Assembly: GCF_019703325.1 (NCBI RefSeq)
Contig: NZ_AP024819.1
Span: 682,001-746,000, forward strand
Direction: 5' to 3'
Length of the DNA: 64,000 bases
Source: Helicobacter sp. NHP19-012
GTDB taxonomy: Bacteria; Campylobacterota; Campylobacteria; Campylobacterales; Helicobacteraceae
A model generated the notes under the pieces. The model saw only the letters and a program-made list of their open reading frames with translations. It made no database searches and was not told the DNA's origin. This document shows positions 45,162-55,090 of the stretch, in pieces; the first letter of the stretch is position 1, and every line of letters begins with the position of its first letter. Both the position numbers and the translations under genes were made by a program.

Positions 45162-47051
45162 ATGTTGAGTCATTTTGATATAGTTGTGGTGGGTGGTGGA
45201 CACGCCGGCATTGAAGCGTCCGTTGTAGCAGCAAAAATGGGCGCAAGGGTGCATTTACTCACCTTGTTGATTGAGAACATTGGGCTAGCCAGCTGTAACC
45301 CTGCCATTGGCGGGCTTGGCAAGGGGCACTTGGTTAAGGAAGTGGATGCGCTGGGTGGGGTTATGGGGGTGCTCACGGATATGAGCGGCTTGCAGTTTCG
45401 CACTTTAAATGCCTCTAAGGGTCCAGCGGTTAGGGGAACTCGGGCGCAAATTGACATGGACGCTTATCGCATCAACGCCCGTAATTTGGTGCTCAACACC
45501 CCGAATTTGAGCGTGTCGCAGGAGATGGTGGAGGGGCTTTTAGTGGAGGGTGGGGCTGTGGTGGGCGTGAAAAGCGCGCTGGGCAAGGAGTATTACGCCA
45601 AAAAAGTCATTTTAACCACGGGGACTTTTTTACAAGGTTTGGTGCATATTGGCACGCACCGAAGCCAAAATGGGCGTTTTGGCGAGAGTGCAGCGGTAGC
45701 TTTGTCGTTAAATTTAGCGGATTTGGGCTTTGAAATGGGGCGGCTTAAAACGGGCACCTGCCCTAGACTTGTTGGGACCAGCATTGATTTTAGCCAATTA
45801 GAAGCGCACGGGGGCGATTTAACCCCCCCCAAGTTTAGCCATTACACCAAGGATTTTAACCCCCAACAACTGCCTTGTTTCATCACCTACACGAACGCAA
45901 ACACACACGCGATTATCCGCCAAAACTTCCACCTAGCCCCTATGTTTAGTGGGCAGATTGAGAGCGTGGGGCCGCGCTACTGCCCGAGCATTGAAGATAA
46001 AGTCTACCGCTTCCACGAAAAAGAACGCCACCAGCTTTTCTTAGAGCCGCAGACGAGAAGCTGCAGCGAGTATTATGTCAATGGTTTAAGCACTTCTTTG
46101 CCCTTTGAGGTACAAGAGCAGGTCATCCACTCCATTAAGGGGCTAGAGCACGCCCAAATCACGCGCTATGGCTACGCCATTGAATACGACTTCATCCCCC
46201 CCACACAGCTCAAATACACCCTAGAAACAAGGCAAGTGGGTAATCTCTATTTGGCCGGCCAAATCAATGGCACTACGGGCTATGAAGAGGCAGCCGCACA
46301 GGGGCTTATGGCAGGTATCAATGCATGTTTAAGCCTACAAAACAAGCCAGAGCTAGTTTTACGCCGAGATGAGGCGTATATCGGGGTGATGATAGATGAT
46401 TTGGTGAGTAAGGGCACGCAAGAGCCTTATAGAATGTTCACTTCAAGAGCGGAGTACCGCTTGCTCCTAAGAGAGGATAATGCCCGCTTAAGGCTTGGCG
46501 CATACGCCTATGCTTTGGGACTGATGGGCGACGCAGAATATAACGCCCTTTGCGCCCAAAAAGCGCAGATTCAAAGTGCCCTAGAGAGGCTCAAGAACAC
46601 CGCTATCACCCCCACTAAGGAAGTGTTAAAACGCTTAAAAGACGCAGACCAAGCCCCCCTAAATGACAAGTGCGATGGGGTGTTTTTAATGGGGCGGGAA
46701 GGTTTTAGCCCGGACATTTTGCCCGAATTTTTGGATTTTGTAACAGAGCTTGAGCCTTTTATTTTAGAGCAGATTAAAATTGAGTGCAAATACCACGACT
46801 ACATCGCCAAACAAAGCGCGTCCATTGCCAAAATGGCGCAAATGCTAAACACCCCAATACCGCTAGATTTTAACTACCAAAGCATCACAGGTTTAGGGCT
46901 AGAGGCGTGCGAAAAATTGGAGAAATTCCGCCCAAAAAGCCTTTTTGAAGCTTCCCAAATCAGTGGGATCACCCCCGCAAACTTAGAGGTCTTGCAACTT
47001 TATTTACACCTACACCAAAAACTCAAGAAAACCCCCCATGAATCCCACTAA
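45162..47051 (+). CDS. mnmG: tRNA uridine-5-carboxymethylaminomethyl modification enzyme
   Basis: MnmG (GidA) works with MnmE to modify wobble uridines of tRNAs. The 629-residue FAD protein has the dinucleotide-binding [39 protein letters not shown] and the C-terminal GLSNE-type helical region ([15 protein letters not shown]). Length is normal. It overlaps dapE by 14 bases, the same mnmG-dapE order as in H. pylori. Confidence 0.95.
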   Translation: MLSHFDIVVVGGGHAGIEASVVAAKMGARVHLLTLLIENIGLASCNPAIGGLGKGHLVKEVDALGGVMGVLTDMSGLQFRTLNASKGPAVRGTRAQIDMDAYRINARNLVLNTPNLSVSQEMVEGLLVEGGAVVGVKSALGKEYYAKKVILTTGTFLQGLVHIGTHRSQNGRFGESAAVALSLNLADLGFEMGRLKTGTCPRLVGTSIDFSQLEAHGGDLTPPKFSHYTKDFNPQQLPCFITYTNANTHAIIRQNFHLAPMFSGQIESVGPRYCPSIEDKVYRFHEKERHQLFLEPQTRSCSEYYVNGLSTSLPFEVQEQVIHSIKGLEHAQITRYGYAIEYDFIPPTQLKYTLETRQVGNLYLAGQINGTTGYEEAAAQGLMAGINACLSLQNKPELVLRRDEAYIGVMIDDLVSKGTQEPYRMFTSRAEYRLLLREDNARLRLGAYAYALGLMGDAEYNALCAQKAQIQSALERLKNTAITPTKEVLKRLKDADQAPLNDKCDGVFLMGREGFSPDILPEFLDFVTELEPFILEQIKIECKYHDYIAKQSASIAKMAQMLNTPIPLDFNYQSITGLGLEACEKLEKFRPKSLFEASQISGITPANLEVLQLYLHLHQKLKKTPHESH

Positions 47052-48174
47052 AATCGCCCAAAAGCTCATAAGCTACAAAACCATCACTCCCAAGGAGGAG
47101 GGGATTTATGAGTATATACAATCGCTCCTGCCCGACTTCACGCCCCTAAGGGCAGATAAAAACGGGGTAAAAAATCTTTTTTTGACAAAGGACTTTGGTG
47201 GAGAAAACCCCTTGCACTTTTGCTTTGTGGGGCATGTAGATGTCGTGCCTGTGGGGCAGGGGTGGCGTTTTGCGCCCTTTGGCGGAGAAATTGTAGAGGG
47301 GTGTTTATATGGGCGGGGGGCACAGGACATGAAAGGTGGGGTGGCGGCGTTTGTGTGCGCCCTGCAGGAGTTTTGCCCCAAAGTTGCCCCAAATACACCC
47401 TTAAAGCTCTCTGTTTTACTCACAAGTGATGAAGAGGGTCCGGCGGAGTTTGGCACGAAGTACATGCTAGAAGTGTTGCAAGAAAAAAAATTACTGCCCC
47501 ATTTTGCGCTTGTGGCAGAACCCACTTGCGTCAAGCATTTGGGCGATAGCGTGAAAATCGGGCGGCGTGGTTCGATTGCGGGCAAGCTTACCATATATGG
47601 CGTACCTGGACATGTCGCCTACCCTAAAACTTGCTTAAACCCTATTGATGTCGTTGCTGATAAGCTAAATTTGGTTGCGGGGGCATTTTTAGACAAAGGA
47701 GACACTAACTTTGAGCCATCTAGGCTTGTCATCACTTCCATGAAAACCGACTCGAGTGCTGAAAATGTTACCCCAAAGACCCTAGACATCGCCTTTAATG
47801 TCCGCAACTCGCCCGCCACGACTTTAAAAGACCTTGAAAACTTTTTAGAAATTGTCCTTGCCAAAGTCCCCTACGACTTGAATCTGAAGCAAAACTCCAT
47901 GCCCTTTCTCTCATCTAAGGACTCGCTCTTGGTGGGGTGTTTAGAGCAAGCTATTAGTGAAGTTTTAAACACCACACCCACACTCAACACAAACGGAGGG
48001 ACAAGCGACGCACGATTTTTACATGCCTTTGGGGTGGAGGTGGTGGAGTTTGGGCTGACCAATGAGCACATACACGCCATTGATGAACGCTTGGAGATCA
48101 AGCAACTCGAGGGCTTGAGCCTTGTTTTCTTAAGGCTCTTGGAACTCATCGCCCAAAGGGGCTTGAAGGTTTAG
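47038..48174 (+). CDS. dapE: succinyl-diaminopimelate desuccinylase
   Basis: DapE releases diaminopimelate precursors for peptidoglycan and lysine. The 378-residue Zn-hydrolase has the metal ligands in GHVDVVP and [10 protein letters not shown], the catalytic EE pair in [11 protein letters not shown], and a late GTSDARFLH. It overlaps mnmG at its start and converges with hsrA by four bases. Confidence 0.94.
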   Translation: MNPTKIAQKLISYKTITPKEEGIYEYIQSLLPDFTPLRADKNGVKNLFLTKDFGGENPLHFCFVGHVDVVPVGQGWRFAPFGGEIVEGCLYGRGAQDMKGGVAAFVCALQEFCPKVAPNTPLKLSVLLTSDEEGPAEFGTKYMLEVLQEKKLLPHFALVAEPTCVKHLGDSVKIGRRGSIAGKLTIYGVPGHVAYPKTCLNPIDVVADKLNLVAGAFLDKGDTNFEPSRLVITSMKTDSSAENVTPKTLDIAFNVRNSPATTLKDLENFLEIVLAKVPYDLNLKQNSMPFLSSKDSLLVGCLEQAISEVLNTTPTLNTNGGTSDARFLHAFGVEVVEFGLTNEHIHAIDERLEIKQLEGLSLVFLRLLELIAQRGLKV

Positions 48175-48848
48175 TTGGTGCTGCCTTTAGGGTAGCAAAA
48201 GCGATAACCCCTACGGCGCACGGTTTCCACCGTGGAGATGCCTAAAGGTTTATCCATTTTTTGGCGGATTTGGTTGATCGCCACTTCAATCACATTAGGC
48301 GTTACAAGTTCGGGTTCTTCCCAAATCGCATCTAAAAGCTGCTCTTTTGACACAATTTGATCCCTATGTCTAGCAAGGTGTGTCAACACTTCAAAGGGCT
48401 TGCCCTTCACTTCAATTTCCTTGCCCTTATACACGATTTTCTCTTCATCGGGATTAATGATTAAATCCTCAATCTCAATGATACTAGAGCCCCAAAAACG
48501 CAAGCGCGCCTCGATCCTTGCCACCAAAACCCCCATGTCAAAGGGTTTGGCGATAAAGTCGTCCACGCCCTCTTTAAATGCCTTGATCTCTTGCTCGCTC
48601 GAGTCATGCTCGGCCAAAATGATGCTGACAATGGAGGGGTGTTTGGCTTTGGCGTAAGGCACGAGGCTTAAACCATTGCCATCTTTGAGTTCAAACCCAA
48701 TCAGCACCAAATCATAGTTGCGGATACTGATATAATATTCCCCATCCTCAAGATTTTCGGCGACATCAACTTGAAAACCCTTTTCATTGAGAAAGGTGCT
48801 GACCTCTTTACTCAAGTCCCCATCGTTTTCGACTAATAAGATACGCAT
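48171..48848 (-). CDS. hsrA: orphan OmpR-type regulator, HsrA-like
   Basis: HsrA (HP1043) is an essential homeostatic regulator of H. pylori that works without phosphorylation. The 225-residue protein has a receiver domain (1-120) in which the phosphoacceptor position is Gly51 (YDLVLIG instead of the usual LLD). Its winged-helix DNA-binding domain (from about 130) contains EVLTHLARHRDQIVSKEQLL and VETVRRRGYRF, nearly identical to the H. pylori protein as I recall it. The upstream region carries TTTAAGTTTAAG direct repeats. Confidence 0.93.
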   Translation of the reverse strand: MRILLVENDGDLSKEVSTFLNEKGFQVDVAENLEDGEYYISIRNYDLVLIGFELKDGNGLSLVPYAKAKHPSIVSIILAEHDSSEQEIKAFKEGVDDFIAKPFDMGVLVARIEARLRFWGSSIIEIEDLIINPDEEKIVYKGKEIEVKGKPFEVLTHLARHRDQIVSKEQLLDAIWEEPELVTPNVIEVAINQIRQKMDKPLGISTVETVRRRGYRFCYPKGSTN

Positions 48849-48856
48849 TTCAATCC

Positions 48857-48900
48857 TTTACCTTAAACTTAAACTTGAAGAATTATAACATAAGTTTTTA
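48857..48900 (-). promoter_or_regulatory. hsrA promoter and possible autoregulatory repeats
   Basis: On the minus strand, TTATAATTC (a -10 TATAAT) is followed by AAGTTTAAGTTTAAGG, two abutting TTTAAG units, just before the hsrA ribosome site. HsrA-type regulators are known to bind TTAAG-containing repeats at their own promoter; matching these to that site is my inference. Confidence 0.4.
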
Positions 48901-49017
48901 AGCTCTTGTAAAGTTTAAGAGAAAGATATAAGTTTTTTAGGTATCATGCGTCTTGGTTGGCTTTCCAACCGGGCATGGGCGGGGTAACCTCCCCCTCCTT
49001 ATCCTCGCCCACCCTTT

Positions 49018-50634
49018 TTACATTTTCTTCTTGGCTTCAATCCCTAGCAGTTTTAACCCGATTGTTAAACTCAAGCTTACCATTTGGCATAGCTTCAAAT
49101 AGGGTAATTCTTGGGGCGTGTCTAAAATCCTATGGGCGTTGTAAAAGCTGTGTAAATCCGCCGCGAGGGCTTTTAAATAGTCGCAAATTTTTTGCAATTC
49201 CTTGTCGTTGAACGCCCCTTGCAAGACCCTGGGTAGGTTGAGAGCGTTAAAGAGCAAGTTCTGCCCGGCGGGGGGCAAGTCCAATAGGTGGCTTTGGTGC
49301 ACCGCCTCTAAGCTCCCCCCTTTTTGGGTGAATTTGTCTAGCATGGTGTGGATACGGGCGTTGGCGTAATGGATATAAAAAATGGGGTTGGTGCTATCCG
49401 TGTTTTGCAAGCTCGCCACATCAAAGTCTAAATGCGTGTCTAGCTTTTTAGACAAGAAAATAAAACGCAAAGCGTCCTTGCCCATGTCTTGCAAGACATC
49501 TTTAAGCAACACGAAATTGCCCGCCCGCTTGCTCATCTTATAAGGCTGCCCGCCCTTTAGCAGAGCCACCATTTGCACCAACAAAACCTCTAACTTGGAC
49601 GAGTCGTAACCCAAGAACTGCAAGGATGCTTTAATGCGGGGGACATAGCCGTGGTGATCTGCCCCAAAAATATTAATGTAGTGGTGATAGTCCTGCTGAA
49701 ACTTATAGTCGTGGTAAACAATATCGGGGGCTAAATAGGTAAAATCCCCATCAGCTTTACGCACCACGCGGTCTTTCTCATCGCCAAAGTCGCTGGATTT
49801 AAGCCACAACTTACCCTCTTCTTCATACACTCCCCCGCCCGCCTCTAGGCGTTGAAACACCTCTGCACTCTTAGAAAACACCGCTTTTTCGCTCACATAC
49901 GCATCCATATGCACGCTTGCCTCAGCTAGAGTTTCTTGGATTTCTGTAAGCATTAAATCCCTAGCAAAACCCCCAAACTCTGCGCTCGACACCTCTTCAT
50001 CCACCCCCTCTAAACTCTCTATTTTAAAGTGCTCTTTAGCGGCTTGAGCAAGCTCATAGATATACTCCCCCTGATAGCACTCTTTGGGATAATCCACTTG
50101 ATAGCCTAAACTCTCTTTAAGCCTTAAAAACACAGATAGCCCCAAAGTTTTGATCTGTGCGCCCATATCATTGACATAATACTCGCTATGCACCTTATAG
50201 CCCAAGAATTTAGCGAGTCTACAAAAGCTGTCCCCAAACACCGCCCCCCTTGCATGCCCGATATGCAGGGGCCCCGTGGGGTTTGCGCTCACAAACTCCA
50301 CATAATAACTCTCCTCTTTGCTGGGCTGTTTGCCAAAATCCTCCCCTAAAGTTAGAGCCTCATTACAAAGGCTGTTTAAAAACTCTTCTTTGAGTGTGAA
50401 GTTGATATACCCATTGAGCGGAGCGACTTGGCTAAACACCTCTTGGCACTCGGGGTGGGTGCTTAAACTCTTTGCCAGATCTTCAGCAATGAGTTTAGGG
50501 GCTTTTTTACGCACCTTGGCTAGGGGGAAGGCCACCACGCTGGCGTAATGCCCTAAAGAGCGATCTTTGGGGTGCTCTAGCACCACTTCAGTTTGTAACA
50601 CCCGTTCTAATAACTCCTTGACTCTGCGGTGCAT
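49018..50634 (-). CDS. argS: arginyl-tRNA synthetase
   Basis: Class I synthetase of 538 residues with the HIGH motif in PLHIGHARGAVFGD, the KMSK-like KMSKRAGN, and a C-terminal DALR anticodon-binding domain (ANARIHTMLDKF onward). It follows tatA by three bases at its start. This order (gmk-tatA-argS) is that of H. pylori. Confidence 0.95.
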   Translation of the reverse strand: MHRRVKELLERVLQTEVVLEHPKDRSLGHYASVVAFPLAKVRKKAPKLIAEDLAKSLSTHPECQEVFSQVAPLNGYINFTLKEEFLNSLCNEALTLGEDFGKQPSKEESYYVEFVSANPTGPLHIGHARGAVFGDSFCRLAKFLGYKVHSEYYVNDMGAQIKTLGLSVFLRLKESLGYQVDYPKECYQGEYIYELAQAAKEHFKIESLEGVDEEVSSAEFGGFARDLMLTEIQETLAEASVHMDAYVSEKAVFSKSAEVFQRLEAGGGVYEEEGKLWLKSSDFGDEKDRVVRKADGDFTYLAPDIVYHDYKFQQDYHHYINIFGADHHGYVPRIKASLQFLGYDSSKLEVLLVQMVALLKGGQPYKMSKRAGNFVLLKDVLQDMGKDALRFIFLSKKLDTHLDFDVASLQNTDSTNPIFYIHYANARIHTMLDKFTQKGGSLEAVHQSHLLDLPPAGQNLLFNALNLPRVLQGAFNDKELQKICDYLKALAADLHSFYNAHRILDTPQELPYLKLCQMVSLSLTIGLKLLGIEAKKKM

Positions 50635-50636
50635 GG

Positions 50637-50873
50637 TTAGCTTTGTTGTTCTTGCTTGGGGGCGGTGGGGGTGGGTTGCGCGCTCTGTTGCGGGGGTTGC
50701 ATGCCCACACTCTCGGGTTTTTTGCCCTCCTCCTCGTCCTCCTTAATCGCCTTTTTGAAGTTTTTAATCCCGCTGCCTAGCCCTTTGGCTAACTCGGGGA
50801 TTTTCTTTGCCCCAAATAAAAGCAAAATCACCGCTAAAACAATCAACCAATGCCAAACACTAAAAGTACCCAT
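50637..50873 (-). CDS. tatA: twin-arginine translocase subunit TatA
   Basis: TatA forms the pore for folded-protein export. The 78-residue protein has the single N-terminal helix [22 protein letters not shown], the [14 protein letters not shown] amphipathic hinge and a polar Glu/Lys/Pro/Gln tail. Three bases separate it from argS, nine from gmk. Confidence 0.93.
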   Translation of the reverse strand: MGTFSVWHWLIVLAVILLLFGAKKIPELAKGLGSGIKNFKKAIKEDEEEGKKPESVGMQPPQQSAQPTPTAPKQEQQS

Positions 50874-50882
50874 TTTTATCCT

Positions 50883-51506
50883 TTATTTATGACTTGCACC
50901 CCACGCCTCACAAAATGTCTCTTTGGGGAACATCTGTTGTTTGTAGCCCAGGGTGTGGGCGACTTCCAAGACCATTCTTTTAGACAATTCCAAATCCTCG
51001 TTAATCAACACATAGTCAAACAACTCGATCTCTTGGATCTCTTGCAAGGCGGTTTGTAAACGCCGCTCGATCATCTCGTGGCTGTCTGTGTGCCTTTGTT
51101 CTAGGCGTTCTTTTAAGGTGTGGATGTTCTTTGTAGTGATGAAAATAGAAGTTGCTTTTTTGTAAACTTCTTTCACACTGCGATGCCCTTGCACATCGAT
51201 GTCAAACAAGACCAACTTGCCCGCCTTTAGGGCCTTGTTGATCGGCTCTAGCGAAGTGCCGTAATAATGCCCATGCACCTTAGCCCACTCTAAAAACTGC
51301 TTATTCTCAATGCTCTTGATAAACGCTTCTTGGCTCACAAAGTAGTAATGTTGCCCCTCCACTTCGCCCGCCCTCTTGGGACGGGTGGTCGTGGAAATGG
51401 AAAAGTAAATGTTGGGGCAATGCTGTAATAAATAGCTGATTAAAGTACTTTTGCCCGAACCACTAGGCCCTGCTAAAACCAACATGCGGTAAGCGTGGTT
51501 ACTCAT
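50883..51506 (-). CDS. gmk: guanylate kinase
   Basis: Gmk phosphorylates GMP to GDP. The 207-residue protein has the P-loop LAGPSGSGKSTLI and the GMP-binding STTTRPKRAGEVEGQHYYF. The gene overlaps the reconstructed end of chePep by eight bases, so this row of genes is one transcription unit. Confidence 0.95.
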   Translation of the reverse strand: MSNHAYRMLVLAGPSGSGKSTLISYLLQHCPNIYFSISTTTRPKRAGEVEGQHYYFVSQEAFIKSIENKQFLEWAKVHGHYYGTSLEPINKALKAGKLVLFDIDVQGHRSVKEVYKKATSIFITTKNIHTLKERLEQRHTDSHEMIERRLQTALQEIQEIELFDYVLINEDLELSKRMVLEVAHTLGYKQQMFPKETFCEAWGASHK

Positions 51507-53630
51507 CTTTATCCGCTAAATTGACTTGTATTTTTAATGTTTTGCCCTCTAAGAGTTTGGGGTCAATGGGTAGGTCTTTGAGTAAATCTTGCAAATTAAA
51601 ACTCAAATGCAAGGGTGCTGCTCCCATTTTAAGGCTTTCTGTGGGCGCGCTCTCTTGGAGGGTTTCTTGCGCCTTTTGCTCTTGGGGAGCTTCTGCTTGG
51701 TCTTTTGTGGTTTCGGGTTTTGGGCTTTCTGTTTCTTGGGGGGGTTCTTCTGCTAAGTTTTCTATCTCTTGGGGGGCTTGCTTAGTGTCTGCTGGGGGTT
51801 TTTGGGGCTTGGGGCTGGGGCTTCATACGAGCCGTCCACCACGCTAGACATCACCGGTTCGGGGATGTCCTCAATGTTTTCATACTCTTGCGGGTCTTTT
51901 TCTAGCTCTACTTGAGATTCTTGCGTGTCTTTTGTCGCAGGGGTGTTCTCTAACTCTGCTTGGTTTTCTAGCTCTGGGTCTTCTTGTGTGTTCTCTTGGG
52001 GTTTTAGGGGTTCTTGTAGGGTTTCTTGAGGTTCTTGCGCTTTAGGGGTTTCTTGTGCGCTCTCTTGTGTTTGTGGTTCTTGTTCTTGGGGCTCAGGTTC
52101 TTTAGGGGCTGTGGATGTGTCTAAATCGTCCAATCCCTCTAGCTTGGGGACTTGCGCCTCTTCTGTGGTCTGAGGTTCTTGCGCTTTAGGTTCGGGTTGT
52201 GGTGCGGGTTCTGTGGATTCTAACTCTAAATCATCTAACCCTTCCAATTTGGGGACTTGCGCCCCCTCTGTGGCTTGGGCCTCTTGTTCTTCGGACTCTT
52301 GCTCCAAATTGTCTAACCCCTCCAAGTCTTCTAATCCCAATTGTTCTAAATTTTCTTGCGCGCTCTCTATGGTTTGGGGCTCTAGCTCTTTGGGGGTTTC
52401 TGTAGCGTTCTGTGTAGCTGTGGGTTCTTGTTCTGTGGGGATTTGGGTTTGTGATTCTTGTGTGGGTGCTTCTAATTCTGTGGGTTCGGATTCTTGGGGG
52501 ATCTCTTCAGTAGGATCTGCAACTTGGGGGGTTGGCTCTGTAGATTCAGATTCGGGCTCTTGTGGGGTTTCTGCGCTTTTTTGAGCCTCTGCTTCTAGGG
52601 CTTCTAGTTTCCCTAGCATATCCATGGGGTCTTGGTCTGCGTTTTCTTTAGGGACTGGGGGTTCTTTGGAGGTTTGTAATTCGGGTTTTTTAGGTTCCTC
52701 GATTTCGTGGTCTGCAGATCGCATGAGATCGCCCATGTTTTGCATGCTGTCCATCAAATCCTGCGCCTTTGGAGAGTCCTCTTGCACCAAATCCTCTAAC
52801 ATTTTATCGTGTTCTAAGCCGGCGTGGGTTTCATCCTTACCGCTATCTATGGGCAACAAATCCTCCAAATCCAAAGCTAGGGGGCTTGGTTGGGGGACTT
52901 GTTCATCGGGGGAATTTTTAGCTTCTGCTGCTTGGGGAGAGACCGCTTGGGGCTCGGGCTCTTGAGGTTCTTGTTCTGGCTTTGACTGGGATTCTTCTAA
53001 CTCTTGGAGCCCTTGCTCTTGGGATGTTTCTAGGTCTTTGACACTTTCTTGTGGCATTTGGGCTTCAATCTCTTTTTCTGGGAACTCTTGGGGGTTTTTT
53101 TCTAGCGTGGACTTGTCCTCTGGGATTTCTAAAACTTCCACCTTTTGTCCATCTTGGGCTATAGGCTTATTAATATCTAAGAGCCCCTCTAGCTGGTCAA
53201 GGCTCGAGTTAATATCCTTAAAAAAATCACTATCTGATTCAACCGTCGGCAAGTGCGTCTCCAGCTCATTTGCGGGGTAAACGGTGGGCGATGCAGATCC
53301 CATATTCCTTTGGAGAATATGGAGCACATCTGTGGGTAAAAAGGGTTTTTTGATATAGTGAGTGAATTCTCCAAATTCTTTAATACCCTTACGCAACAAA
53401 AGCCCACTGAAAGACACCCCACCTAAATGCGGTTTTAGGCACTCATATCCCTCACCATCTACCGCTGTGTCATCAGCGAAAAAGAAACAATCCCGATTTT
53501 CCTCAAGGGTGGGCAAAATCTCTTTAACATGCTCCTCGGCTACAAGCTCTAAGCCTAGCTTCTTGGCGATGTTCTCAAAAAGTTTACCCACCATTTTGTT
53601 CTGGTTTACTAAGAGAATTTTCAAGGACAC
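51499..53630 (-). pseudogene. chePep: ChePep chemotaxis/flagellar regulator, frameshifted near the 3' end
   Basis: ChePep is the poly-Glu-rich pole protein that controls flagellar rotation in H. pylori (HP0322). The first 110 residues form a degenerate receiver domain (KILLVNQNKMVGKLFEN, HYIKKPFLPTDVL) with the usual Asp not evident. A very long Glu/Pro/Gln low-complexity region follows, with degenerate repeats (PKLEGLDDLE appears in variants). Frame one stops at 51762. In the next frame coding continues through TKQAPQEIENL to a conserved end (LQDLLKDLPIDPKLLEGK), stop at 51499. One extra C in a five-C run (51794-51798) joins them. The gene may be intact in life. Confidence 0.82.
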
Positions 53631-53747
53631 TCCTTAAGCTAGGCTACCTAGGCTGCGGATTATAATATAAGTTCCCTTGATTTGCTTTAATTTGCTTTAA
53701 TTTAACTAATTCAATTTACTTTAACAACACCACTCAAAGGAAGTCCC

Positions 53748-54281
53748 ATGGGTCGCTTAAAAACTTTTCTACTCCCTTGTCTGTTAGCCTCTGTTTTACA
53801 AGCCACCCCTACCCTATACATGCTCCCCTACGAACAACACGAAGCCTTAAAAAGCTTGATTAGTGGGATCAACGCCGCTAAAAGCCAAATCAACATCTCC
53901 ATTTACAGCTTTACACACAAGGACATCGCTAAAGCCCTTAAAGACGCGGCGAGTCGGGGCGTGAAAATCCACATCATTTACGACACCAGTGGGGCACAAG
54001 GCAAGTACTCCACAATGGGCTATCTAGCTAAATATAGAGGGATTTCTACCTGCACTCTCAGCGGTCGACAAGCGCACTTTTTTGGCAAAGGCAAAGAGTA
54101 CAGAGGCATCATGCACCAAAAACTCGCCATCATTGACAACAACACGATTTTTTTAGGCTCGGCTAACTGGAGCAAAAACGCCTTTGAAAACAATTATGAA
54201 TTGCTACTAAGGGATAACGACCACAGCCTCATCCAAAAAGCCCAGAGCTACTACAAAAAAATGTGGAGCGAATGCCGCTAA
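53748..54281 (+). CDS. nucT: phospholipase D-family nuclease NucT
   Basis: NucT (HP0323) is a membrane-bound nuclease linked to DNA uptake and purine scavenging in H. pylori. The 177-residue protein has a signal peptide (FLLPCLLASVLQA) and a single HKD motif, HQKLAIIDNNTIFLGSANWS, typical of short Nuc-type PLDs that act as dimers. It keeps its H. pylori neighbours on both sides, and its end overlaps the OMP gene by four bases, convergently. Confidence 0.92.
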   Translation: MGRLKTFLLPCLLASVLQATPTLYMLPYEQHEALKSLISGINAAKSQINISIYSFTHKDIAKALKDAASRGVKIHIIYDTSGAQGKYSTMGYLAKYRGISTCTLSGRQAHFFGKGKEYRGIMHQKLAIIDNNTIFLGSANWSKNAFENNYELLLRDNDHSLIQKAQSYYKKMWSECR

Positions 54282-55009
54282 AAGTGATAATTATAGCCAA
54301 TGTAAAAGGCAAAGGTACGGCGGAAGGTAACGCTGTAGTCGCCCCCGCTGTAGTAAATGTGGTTGATGGTGGGGATTTTAAAGCCAATGTCAATGCCATG
54401 CTGCCCCACCACTAAAGCCCTAAGTCCCACATTAAAGAGAAACTGAAATGCACTCACGCTAGGGCTAGTATCAGCGGGTAAACCCATTGCCTTTTGCCCA
54501 TCCGCACCTATAAGCCAAGAGGTCCCCGCAAGGGCAACCCCGACATAAAAGCCCAAGTCCAAAGAAATGTCGTTACGATAAAAAGCCCCTTGAAAGAAGT
54601 TATAAAAAAAATCCGCCGCCGCACCATAGGTGAGTAAATTATTACCCCCATAATACTGCCCTCCCCCATAGAGGGTTTTAGGGTAATGTGCGCCAAAACC
54701 CTGCCAGTCTAAAAAGGCGTAGTAACGCGCTCCAAACATTTGGTCTTTTCTAAAATAGCCCGTGTAGCCCACATTAAAGCCCAGCCCATTTGCCCCCGCA
54801 TTCATGTTGTCGCGCCCGGGGTGGCTTGTGCTCATGGCACTAGAGTTTTTGGTTAGGATCGTAACCGCGCCTGTTTGGTAATTTGCACCCACAAAGAGCC
54901 CGTCCGTCCAAGAGTTATGTTGCCTGAATTGATCGCTACTTTGCGCCTGTGCGGACACCAACCCCAAAGCCGTTCCAAAAACCCAACCCAATACCTTCTG
55001 TTTTGCCAT
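54278..55009 (-). CDS. Helicobacter outer-membrane protein (Hor-type, HP0324-like)
   Basis: The 243-residue protein has a signal peptide (VLGWVFGTALGLVSAQA, cleavage about residue 23), then beta-strands (DGLFVGANYQTGAV, GLGFNVGYTGYF, ARYYAFLDWQGFG, FYVGVALAGTSWL) and the terminal FYIGYNYHF, with Phe at the end. That is the Helicobacter OMP C-terminal barrel. Its place between nucT and flgH matches HP0324 (HorC) in H. pylori. Confidence 0.85.
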   Translation of the reverse strand: MAKQKVLGWVFGTALGLVSAQAQSSDQFRQHNSWTDGLFVGANYQTGAVTILTKNSSAMSTSHPGRDNMNAGANGLGFNVGYTGYFRKDQMFGARYYAFLDWQGFGAHYPKTLYGGGQYYGGNNLLTYGAAADFFYNFFQGAFYRNDISLDLGFYVGVALAGTSWLIGADGQKAMGLPADTSPSVSAFQFLFNVGLRALVVGQHGIDIGFKIPTINHIYYSGGDYSVTFRRTFAFYIGYNYHF

Positions 55010-55048
55010 ACCACTCCCTAAAATCTTGGTGATAAGCCCTTATTATAG

Positions 55049-55054
55049 TATAAT
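55049..55054 (+). promoter_or_regulatory. -10 box of flgH
   Basis: ATTATAGTATAATTTAG carries a perfect TATAAT, 37 bases upstream of the flgH start. The overlapping genes behind it (pseF-pseG-pseH-pseI) would be transcribed from it as well. Confidence 0.5.
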
Positions 55055-55090
55055 TTAGCCCTAAAATATGCCAACCTCAAAGGATACTCT

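Noticed and set aside
48955-48970. Hairpin GGTTGG-CTTT-CCAACC as a terminator for argS
   Set aside because: The stem is perfect but short and no T run follows in the direction of argS transcription, so I do not list it as a terminator.
52199-52965. Plus-strand frames rich in Ser, Trp and Gly opposite chePep
   Set aside because: They mirror the low-complexity Glu/Pro/Gln repeats of the minus-strand gene; the composition is an artefact of antisense reading.
53680-53720. TTTGCTTTAA tandem repeat before nucT as a phase-variable element
   Set aside because: Only about two and a half imperfect copies, in AT-rich intergenic DNA; too weak to call.
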